Shown here: in pieces, positions 1-4,797 of the stretch | Layout of the letters: every line of letters begins with the position of its first letter | How positions within the stretch are numbered: position 1 is the stretch's first letter | Assembly: GCA_964584415.1 (NCBI GenBank) | Contig: CAZOZX010000101.1 | Span: forward strand, 1-7,804 | Direction: 5' to 3' | Source of the DNA: PHAA01 sp964584415 | Lineage (GTDB): Bacteria; Bacillota; Syntrophomonadia; Syntrophomonadales; Syntrophomonadaceae | Length of the DNA stretch: 7,804 nucleotides | Program-made: the position numbers and the translations under genes | The notes under the pieces: generated by a model | What the model saw: only the letters and a program-made list of their open reading frames with translations | What the model was told of the DNA's origin: nothing | Database searches by the model: none

Positions 1-35
1 GCACATCGCGATTACTTTAAAATCTGATTAATTTT

Positions 36-617
36 TTACAGGGTATAGCTCTTTTCTTCCCACCAGCCAAAGGCCAGCCTAACTGAGGCGGTCTCCTCGG
101 GTGTCTCAGGGTTGGATACAAAAACACTGAGATTTCCGCCCGGAGCAAAGATATATTTACCGTCTTCCTCAAAAACCTGGGTGGTACCGGCCTCGGTTCG
201 CCTGACAAATGCCTTTACACCGCCTATCGGTTCGCCTGCCACATTGCTGGCCTTTAGCAGTTTTACCTGGGGTTGGGGAAGGGGGCTTAAGGCTTGGTTA
301 GCGGACGCAACCAGCGTGTCTGCCGAGGGCTCCCCTGGCATTTGGGCATTAAACCAAATCTGGACTCTGATCGGCGAAGCACCCAATAATTCGGTAATAG
401 TCCAGACATTAACGAACATATAGACTCCTGAATCGATTGGGTTGTACAAACCTGCCCAGGCACTGGTTCCCTGACCGAGAAAAAGATCCTCGGCATAGCC
501 CACAAAATATTTACCCTCAAATGATTTAGCCAGGGGGTTGGGGATACTGATCTCTTTCCCAACTGCTTCTTGCTTAGTCATGACTTTCTTAATGATCCCT
601 TTCTTGCGTATTGACAA
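36..617 (-). CDS. Beta-rich protein of unknown function (DUF6143-like)
   Basis: 193 residues, function unknown. The start is TTG at 617-615, chosen because AAGGAGAG (624-631 on this strand) lies 6 nt upstream; an internal ATG at 581-579 (residue 13) has only a weak AGGGATC upstream. The first 12 residues are basic (five Lys/Arg). The rest has no membrane segment or signal peptide and looks like a compact beta-sandwich: short hydrophobic strands alternate with Gly/Pro turns, including GKYFVGYAEDL near residue 35, GVYMFVNVWTI near 64, VQIWFNA near 85 and a terminal RLAFGWWEE. The pattern (GKYFVG, NP.SGV..FVNV, IW.NA, EEDGKYIF.PGGN, FGWWEE) matches my recollection of the Firmicutes family DUF6143; this is from memory and not searched. 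The gene is divergent from the transporter at 868. No terminator is visible in the 35 bases left of its stop. Confidence 0.8.
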   Translation of the reverse strand: MSIRKKGIIKKVMTKQEAVGKEISIPNPLAKSFEGKYFVGYAEDLFLGQGTSAWAGLYNPIDSGVYMFVNVWTITELLGASPIRVQIWFNAQMPGEPSADTLVASANQALSPLPQPQVKLLKASNVAGEPIGGVKAFVRRTEAGTTQVFEEDGKYIFAPGGNLSVFVSNPETPEETASVRLAFGWWEEKSYTL

Positions 618-867
618 GGTAATCTCTCCTTACTTAATAGATTTATCTTCTCACGGTCTATACTTGGCGCCCGTTTACTGAACATAATACGGAGGAATGA
701 AGCTAATGGTGCATGAACAAATGTCATCTGGAAGGCCCAATTATGATAAGGGTTAGGAGTGAACACAACACCATGGCGTATTGAGGCAGAATGAATATCG
801 TGCTTCAACTGTGCTAAAATTCTTTTAGTAATACCCAATTTTGCCTGCCCAGGTGGTGAGACGGATC
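618..867. other. Divergent intergenic region
   Basis: About 250 bases separate the start of the DUF6143-like gene (minus) from the transporter start (plus), so promoters for both should lie here. I find no box pair close to consensus. A small AT hairpin, CTAAAA-TTC-TTTTAG, lies near 815-829, just upstream of the transporter, and could be an operator or part of a promoter. Frames on both strands look non-coding; a 19-codon plus-strand frame from 697, behind GGAGGA, is too short to support. Confidence 0.45.
624..631 (-). promoter_or_regulatory. Ribosome-binding site fixing a TTG start
   Basis: AAGGAGAG on the minus strand, 6 nt before the TTG at 617. It decides the start of the leftmost gene in favour of TTG over the downstream ATG. 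Confidence 0.7.
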
Positions 868-2118
868 ATGGACGAAAATCATGCTAGATTGAATCAGCCC
901 GGAGGGAAGCGGCTCAATCCCAAAATGAAACCAGCGCTGGCCTTCATTGTCCTGATGGGAATTGTCAGTATGTTCTCCGACATGACCCACGAGGGGGCCA
1001 AAAGCATTTATGGAGTTTATCTCTCCCTGGCCGGCGCATCTGCGGCCACAATTGGCTTTGCCAGCGGGTTTGGTGAATTTGTGGGTTATTCATTCCGATT
1101 GGTAGCCGGTTTCATCGCTGACCGCAAGAAGAATTACTGGACTATGACGATCATCGGCTATATTTTCAATATGGGCGCTATCCCGGCCCTGGCGCTGATC
1201 CCCGAAAACGGCTGGATCTATGCCACCGCCCTGATCATCCTGGAGCGCATGGGCAAAGCCATTCGTCACCCGGCCAAGAACACCCTGGTTTCCTTTGCAG
1301 CCGCCCAGGTGGGTCATGGCAAGAGTTTCGCTATCCAGGAATTCCTCGACCAGCTGGGGGCGTTTATTGGCCCGGTTATTCTTTTCGTTACCCTTTATTT
1401 ACACAAAGGTGAGGACACCTTTTCCACCTATGCTTTGTGTTTTGCCATTCTGGGTATTCCCGCGGTTCTGACCATGATCACCCTGCTGATTGCCCGTAAC
1501 CAGTACCCGGCGCCGGAGACTTTCGATGTTTGTGAAACCCCGCCCAGCCAAAAACATTTCCGGCAATCCTTCATTATCTATTTAGTCGGGATTTGTTTGC
1601 TGGCTCTGGGCTTTGCCGATTTCCCCCTGATTACCATGCATGTCTTCCGACAGCAGCTGGTGCCATCGGACACCCTGCCCTTGCTGTATGCGGGGGCGAT
1701 GCTGGCCGACGCCTTTGCAGCGTTATTTTTCGGCTGGTGGTTCGATAAATGGGGGATGCGGGTCTTAATGGTTTCGACTGCCATTTCGGCGTTGTTTGCG
1801 GTATTTGTTTTCAGCTTTAACGCCCTCTATGCTGTTATTATAGGTATTATCATGTGGGGAATAGGTATGGGGGCGCAGGAGACGATATTAAAATCGGTAG
1901 TAAGCGTCATCGTTCCCAAGGAAAGCAAAGCGTCAGGATTTGGTGTTTTCCAGACCGCTTTCGGTATCTTTTGGTTTTTGGGGAGCTGGCTGATGGGAGC
2001 GCTGTACGATATAGCCCCCAATTGGCTGGTGGTGTTCTCTGTTGCTGTACAATTGGCCGCCATACCGATTTTTTATATGACCTGGCGGAGTTTTAACCGG
2101 GAAGCAGTAACGGACTAA
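868..2118 (+). CDS. Major facilitator superfamily transporter, 12 TM
   Basis: 416 residues from ATG 868, preceded by GGTGAG (855-860) with 7-nt spacing. An in-frame TTG at 841 would add 9 residues but has no ribosome site. About 12 hydrophobic segments are visible: roughly residues 22-40, 48-66, 68-84, 92-112, 115-128, 158-178, 188-208, 233-255, 270-290, 298-318, 320-345 and 358-403 (the last stretch holds two). The MFS loop motif occurs twice, as GFIADRKK (81-88) after TM2 and GWWFDKWGMR (289-298) after TM8, the expected pseudo-symmetric positions. ERMGKAIRHPAKNTLVS (126-142) follows the R.GK..R.PA....S pattern seen in a group of inner-membrane exporters and sugar-phosphate-like carriers. 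An acidic/polar loop (209-232) joins the two halves. This should be a proton- or ion-coupled transporter; the substrate cannot be read from sequence. It stands alone, convergent with the hydrolase at 2140. Confidence 0.9.
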   Translation: MDENHARLNQPGGKRLNPKMKPALAFIVLMGIVSMFSDMTHEGAKSIYGVYLSLAGASAATIGFASGFGEFVGYSFRLVAGFIADRKKNYWTMTIIGYIFNMGAIPALALIPENGWIYATALIILERMGKAIRHPAKNTLVSFAAAQVGHGKSFAIQEFLDQLGAFIGPVILFVTLYLHKGEDTFSTYALCFAILGIPAVLTMITLLIARNQYPAPETFDVCETPPSQKHFRQSFIIYLVGICLLALGFADFPLITMHVFRQQLVPSDTLPLLYAGAMLADAFAALFFGWWFDKWGMRVLMVSTAISALFAVFVFSFNALYAVIIGIIMWGIGMGAQETILKSVVSVIVPKESKASGFGVFQTAFGIFWFLGSWLMGALYDIAPNWLVVFSVAVQLAAIPIFYMTWRSFNREAVTD

Positions 2119-2130
2119 TCTTGGTGTATA

Positions 2131-2148
2131 ATGGTCTGCCTAGACCAT
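2131..2148. terminator. Small hairpin between convergent genes
   Basis: A perfect 7-bp inverted repeat, ATGGTCT-GCCT-AGACCAT, sits in the 21-bp gap between the convergent transporter and hydrolase genes and overlaps the hydrolase stop codon (2140-2142). Its place suggests a shared bidirectional terminator. No strong T-run follows on either strand, so the call is weak. Confidence 0.35.
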
Positions 2149-2853
2149 AGCTACTTTAAAGCCCAGTTGTTCAGCCATGGCCGGGTCAAAATTGCCGTCC
2201 AAGTGCATACAGTAGATCCGGCTGCGCAGCTCGATTGGTATTAATTGAACCAACTGGTTGAAAGAAAGATGAGGATTATTCTCGACATCAAAACTGGATA
2301 TATCCTGGTAGATAAAATCGATAGTGCCTTGTTGGAAGGCCTGCATAACCGCCCCGGGTATTTCGCTGGCATCCCCGCTGTAGTAGAAACAATCCGAGCC
2401 GTCCTTGTTCTTAACCACATAACCATAGGAAAACACACTGGGCGAATGTTTAACCTCGTACGCCGTCAAGTTCAAACCGAAATCTTGGTTGATAATCGAG
2501 TATTGATTGTCTGATACCGGGCTCTGGAATTGATAATAATCTGGTTTAACACCCATGGCGGTCAATATGGTTTCGATTATCTCCGGGCGTTTATAAATAA
2601 TCTCGATTCGGGCGAATACAAAATGGCGGTTATATAGGATCAGATCACCCAGGCTACCCACATGGTCGGGATGGGTGTGGGTGACCACAATAAATATGGT
2701 TTGAACATTGCCCAGCAATCCTTTTTTGACTAGCGAGTTGAATATGGTACTGCCGCAGTCAAATAAAATCAGGGTATTTCCTGATTTCAGATAAGCGCTG
2801 TTGTTACCCAGGTCAACATTAAAAGCGCTTCCTGTGGAAACAAAATTAAGCAC
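2140..2853 (-). CDS. Metallo-beta-lactamase-fold hydrolase
   Basis: 237 residues with a GTG start at 2853-2851, supported by GGGGAGG (2861-2867) 7 nt upstream. The binuclear metal site looks complete: THTHPDH gives H59, H61, D63 and H64; H136 in VKHSPSVFSYGY is the third histidine; SGD gives bridging D161; H217 in CMHLD is the last ligand. The LFDCGST strand (30-36) is the usual second beta element. The short length, NNSAYL near residue 17 and the H.....YGY pattern resemble the RNase Z/phosphodiesterase branch more than true beta-lactamases. It should be a cytoplasmic zinc-dependent phosphodiesterase or ester hydrolase; there is no signal peptide, and the substrate is unknown. The exosite insertion of tRNA-maturing RNase Z is not evident, so I do not call it RNase Z. 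It is divergent from the ParA-like gene. Confidence 0.88.
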   Translation of the reverse strand: MLNFVSTGSAFNVDLGNNSAYLKSGNTLILFDCGSTIFNSLVKKGLLGNVQTIFIVVTHTHPDHVGSLGDLILYNRHFVFARIEIIYKRPEIIETILTAMGVKPDYYQFQSPVSDNQYSIINQDFGLNLTAYEVKHSPSVFSYGYVVKNKDGSDCFYYSGDASEIPGAVMQAFQQGTIDFIYQDISSFDVENNPHLSFNQLVQLIPIELRSRIYCMHLDGNFDPAMAEQLGFKVAMV

Positions 2854-2860
2854 AGCATAA

Positions 2861-2867
2861 CCTCCCC
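2861..2867 (-). promoter_or_regulatory. Ribosome-binding site fixing a GTG start
   Basis: GGGGAGG on the minus strand, 7 nt before GTG 2853. An ATG 5 nt upstream of this GTG is out of frame, so the GTG is the start. Confidence 0.65.
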
Positions 2868-2877
2868 TGGACTGAAT

Positions 2878-2909
2878 ATTATATTATTCCCTGGGATACG
2901 AATCTTCAA
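2878..2909 (-). promoter_or_regulatory. Candidate sigma-A promoter for the hydrolase gene
   Basis: Minus strand: TTGAAG (2909-2904), a 17-nt spacer, then TAATAT (2886-2881), overlapping a perfect TATAAT (2883-2878). The -10 region is about 25-30 nt before the GTG, leaving room for a short leader containing the GGGGAGG site. The exact register of the -10 box is ambiguous. Confidence 0.45.
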
Positions 2910-2945
2910 CAATTAACTTATGCGGTCCGTATTCCGGCGAGGATG

Positions 2946-2969
2946 AATCCTGGCCTTCGGGTAAGGATT
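2946..2969 (+). other. Hairpin with UUCG tetraloop upstream of the ParA-like gene
   Basis: AATCCT (2946-2951) pairs with AGGATT (2964-2969). After one G/A mismatch, a GCC/GGT stretch (one G-U pair) closes a TTCG loop (2956-2959) flanked by C and G, the unusually stable cUUCGg form. No T-run follows on the plus strand, so it does not look like a terminator; if transcribed it would be a structured 5' leader element about 130 nt before the start codon. Confidence 0.45.
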
Positions 2970-3015
2970 ATGGTATGAATAAGATATCCAGTAGATGTTG
3001 GCGGCTAAACTCATA

Positions 3016-3047
3016 GGAGAAAGCAGGGTATTGCCGGCGATTTCTCC
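3016..3047 (+). other. Inverted repeat in the leader of the ParA-like gene
   Basis: GGAGAAA (3016-3022) and TTTCTCC (3041-3047) are perfect 7-bp arms around an 18-nt loop, ending about 33 nt before the AAGGAGAG of the ParA-like gene. With the hairpin at 2946-2969 it suggests a structured leader or a regulator-binding site. I do not recognise a known riboswitch. Confidence 0.4.
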
Positions 3048-3095
3048 CTGTCTGGTCCAATCCTCCATTTAACCGTTGGAAGGAGAGTGAATCTT

Positions 3096-3797
3096 ATGCA
3101 GGTTTTGGTGCTTACCTCAACCCATTCCGGTTCCGGGCAAATAACGGTACTGGTCAACCTGGCCAGCGGTTTGGTCCGACAGGGCAAACGGGTAATAATA
3201 GGACAGTTAGGGCCCGGCGAGAGACTGTATGGTTGGGCGGGGATTGATCCTGATGTTGGGGTTGCTTCTCTATCCGGTACCGGCATCGATAACTTAAAGG
3301 CTCATATTGGCACCTCCCGCTTGGGCATAGAGATTTTAACCCTGGCAGCAGGGGAGGATGATAATCCCCCTATAGATTTAATTCGGGGCCATCTTGAAGC
3401 GATGGGCTACGGTTACCTGCTCCTCAATCCCACCTCGGATTCAGGCTGCCGTCAATCGGCTTTAAGTGATGCCAAGATTTTGGTGTGCACTGATCTTCAG
3501 GGCGGGAATGAGGTGCAGGAAATACAAGAACTGCAGGGTCGGTGGCAGGCCTGGGGAATCCAAGATGGCATCAACCTCATCATTCCCAATCGGATCGAGA
3601 CCAAGGAATGGGACCATAACAGCCAGCAGCTGATGGCCCTAGGCGATCATTTCGGCTATGAAAAGCTGGCCGACCCGATTCCCACCTGAGAGAGAATCCA
3701 TGATTTGCCCCTGGAGGGGCGAACAGTTTGGGATCTGAAGCAAGAAAACCTGCGCGCCGCTTTTTTCAGCCTGGTGCAGACGGTAGAGGAGCTCTGA
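3096..3797 (+). CDS. ParA/MinD-like pseudo-ATPase with an in-frame TGA
   Basis: ATG 3096 lies 8 nt after AAGGAGAG (3080-3087); GTG 3087 overlaps that site and is unlikely. The frame gives 197 residues to TGA 3687-3689, then continues unshifted for 35 residues to TGA 3795-3797 (233 codons with the internal TGA). The fold is ParA/MinD: N-terminal strand and P-loop, NLASGLVRQGKRV helix-strand, and a late IIPNRIETKEW segment. ADPIPT before the TGA and ERIHDLPLEGRTVWDL after it read as one continuous C-terminal motif. Nucleotide-binding residues are gone: the P-loop reads THSGSGQIT where KGGxGKTT is expected, the switch strand reads GQLGPG instead of VDLDP, and the Walker B strand reads LLLNPT instead of a D-containing end. 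ATP hydrolysis is therefore unlikely; a scaffold or regulatory role is possible. The TGA may be a nonsense mutation, read-through or selenocysteine; if it is a true stop, a 197-residue truncated protein is made. Confidence 0.7.
3687..3689 (+). other. In-frame TGA inside the ParA-like gene
   Basis: TGA separates ...ADPIPT from ERIHDLPLEGRTV... with no change of frame. TGA differs by one base from Cys (TGT/TGC), Arg (CGA/AGA), Gly (GGA), Ser (TCA), Leu (TTA) and Trp (TGG) codons. Trp elsewhere in the window is encoded by TGG, so a general TGA=Trp code is not supported. Confidence 0.75.
3704..3723 (+). other. Stem-loop just downstream of the in-frame TGA (SECIS-like position)
   Basis: TTTGCCCC (3704-3711) pairs with GGGGCGAA (3716-3723) around loop TGGA: 8 bp including one G-U pair. 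It begins 14 nt after the TGA, and the loop starts 22 nt after it, inside the spacing known for bacterial SECIS elements, with G in the first two loop positions. It lies within the coding continuation (LPLEGR), so the palindrome could also be a chance result of codons. No T-run follows, which argues against a terminator. Confidence 0.5.
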
Positions 3798-3974
3798 GCA
3801 TCCTTATATTAATTTATCTTAACCATCGCGGGATTTTGATCCCCGGGATTTGGATTTCTGTCCCCGTAATTCGATTTAATTTGGCAAAATTCCTACCGGT
3901 ACTTATTTACGTCATATTACATACGTATTTATGGGTATATGGATTAGTTATATCTTGAAAGCGGGGAGTATCCG
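3798..3974 (+). promoter_or_regulatory. AT-rich intergenic region upstream of the PilZ gene
   Basis: The left part holds a small GGGAT-TTTG-ATCCC hairpin (3830-3843) followed by an imperfect second copy of the GGGATTT...CCCCG unit (3845-3866). The right part is very AT-rich. A possible promoter is TTGGCA (3881-3886), 17 nt, TATTTA (3904-3909); the -35 is good and the -10 poor. TACGT/ACGTA arms (3908-3912, 3923-3927), 10 nt apart, could be an operator. GGGGAG (3963-3968) is the ribosome site of the next gene. A hydrophobic reading frame across this stretch is an artefact of AT richness. Confidence 0.35.
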
Positions 3975-4646
3975 ATGAAGCTGGAAGAGGTTCTGCAGAG
4001 CGGGAGAAAAATCGAGATCTTGATAAGAGATGAAAATAAGAACACTGTCCTGCCTACCCAGGTCTATCTTAATAAGGATGAAACCTTCCTGATCAAGGCG
4101 CCGGTAGTGGATTATGAAATCAACGCTCCGGTGGGTGAAAAGGTCGAGGTTTGGGTAGGGTGTTATGATGCCCACTATACTTTTGAATCTGAAGTAATCA
4201 GCGAGAAATTGTTCAAGGATAGCATGTGCTGGGAATTGGATAAACCACCCGTACTGACATTATCTGACCGCCGCAGTTTCTTCCGGGTCAAGACTGCTAT
4301 GCTGGTGAAATGGCAGAGAATCGAGCCGGAGGAAGTAGGTGATTGGGAAAGTGTTCACCCATCCTCAGTGATAACCCTGCATGACCTTAGCGGATCGGGG
4401 CTGAGTTTTTTGTACCCGGTGGAAGTACCAGTAAACAGCCACCTGGTATTTGATATCCCCTTGGAAACCGAAAACATAAGTATTAATACCACGGTTTTGG
4501 GGGTTGTAATCCGCAACGAACCGCTGGAAAAGGCTTACCGGGTCGGGGTTAAATTCGAGAATGTGACCAAACTGCAGCAGCACATGATCTTGCAGCATCT
4601 GTTCTCACCCTGGAGACGCAGCATTCAGCTCAGCAGCGGATTCTAA
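3975..4646 (+). CDS. YcgR-type PilZ-domain c-di-GMP receptor (flagellar brake family)
   Basis: 223 residues; ATG 3975 follows GGGGAG by 6 nt. Two domains are seen. Residues 1-95 fit the YcgR-like N-terminal beta domain (GRKIEILIRDE, then a FLIKAPV strand and a GEKVEVWVGCYDAHYTFES hairpin). Residues 96-215 form a PilZ domain with both c-di-GMP-binding signatures: SDRRSFFRVK (R99/R100...R104, the RxxxR switch) and DLSGSG (D137, S139, G142, the D/NxSxxG motif). The C-terminal helix 195-210 is typical. The protein should bind c-di-GMP in the cytoplasm and act on motility or surface machinery, as YcgR/YpfB do on the flagellar motor; the family is established, but the target here is inference because no flagellar gene is in view. 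It is probably monocistronic, with its own AT-rich upstream region and a strong terminator. PilZ with the YcgR N-domain is certain enough; the brake function is not. Confidence 0.9.
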   Translation: MKLEEVLQSGRKIEILIRDENKNTVLPTQVYLNKDETFLIKAPVVDYEINAPVGEKVEVWVGCYDAHYTFESEVISEKLFKDSMCWELDKPPVLTLSDRRSFFRVKTAMLVKWQRIEPEEVGDWESVHPSSVITLHDLSGSGLSFLYPVEVPVNSHLVFDIPLETENISINTTVLGVVIRNEPLEKAYRVGVKFENVTKLQQHMILQHLFSPWRRSIQLSSGF

Positions 4647-4666
4647 CTTTAATCCAGGATCTGTAC

Positions 4667-4718
4667 ACCAACATCAGCCTGGTTAGAAACCAGGGACGGT
4701 GTTGGTTTTTTCCTTTTT
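4667..4718 (+). terminator. Rho-independent terminator after the PilZ gene
   Basis: Two stacked perfect stems: outer ACCAACA (4667-4673) with TGTTGGT (4700-4706), inner CCTGGTT (4678-4684) with AACCAGG (4688-4694), loop AGA. A run of six T (4706-4711), CC and five more T follow. It is the strongest terminator in the window and separates the PilZ gene from the ABC-F gene. Confidence 0.9.
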
Positions 4719-4755
4719 GTGATGGTTTGATTTCCTAACTGTGGCGGAAAAGGGC

Positions 4756-4761
4756 TATAAT
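4756..4761 (+). promoter_or_regulatory. Candidate -10 box for the ABC-F gene
   Basis: A perfect TATAAT about 37 nt before ATG 4798. No good -35 box lies at 16-18 nt upstream (a TTGATT is 23 nt away). Its position between the terminator and the gene, and inside the GTG-initiated extension, favours ATG 4798 as the start. Confidence 0.4.
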
Positions 4762-4797
4762 AGTGGATATTACGCCGCAAAGGATTATGGAAAAATC

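Noticed and set aside
697..756. 19-codon plus-strand frame behind GGAGGA in the divergent region
   Set aside because: The spacing from GGAGGA to the first ATG is too short, the peptide has no recognisable pattern, and such frames arise by chance.
578..838. 86-codon minus-strand frame starting with TTG before the DUF6143-like gene
   Set aside because: No ribosome site, overlaps the well-supported start at 617 and its ribosome site, and has no recognisable motif.
3031..3072. 13-codon TTG leader peptide behind AGGAG at 3015-3019
   Set aside because: An 11-nt spacing, a rare start and overlap with the inverted repeat make it unsupported.
2854..3095. Known riboswitch (for example c-di-GMP class) upstream of the ParA-like gene
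   Set aside because: The hairpins do not show the conserved core sequences of any class I can recall, including GEMM.
3687..3797. TGA read as tryptophan through a changed genetic code
   Set aside because: All other genes in the window encode Trp with TGG and contain no internal TGA, so a general reassignment does not fit.
3728..3958. Plus-strand frame with a hydrophobic, membrane-like C-terminal half
   Set aside because: It begins out of frame inside the tail of the ParA-like gene, and its hydrophobicity comes from translating an AT-rich intergenic stretch.
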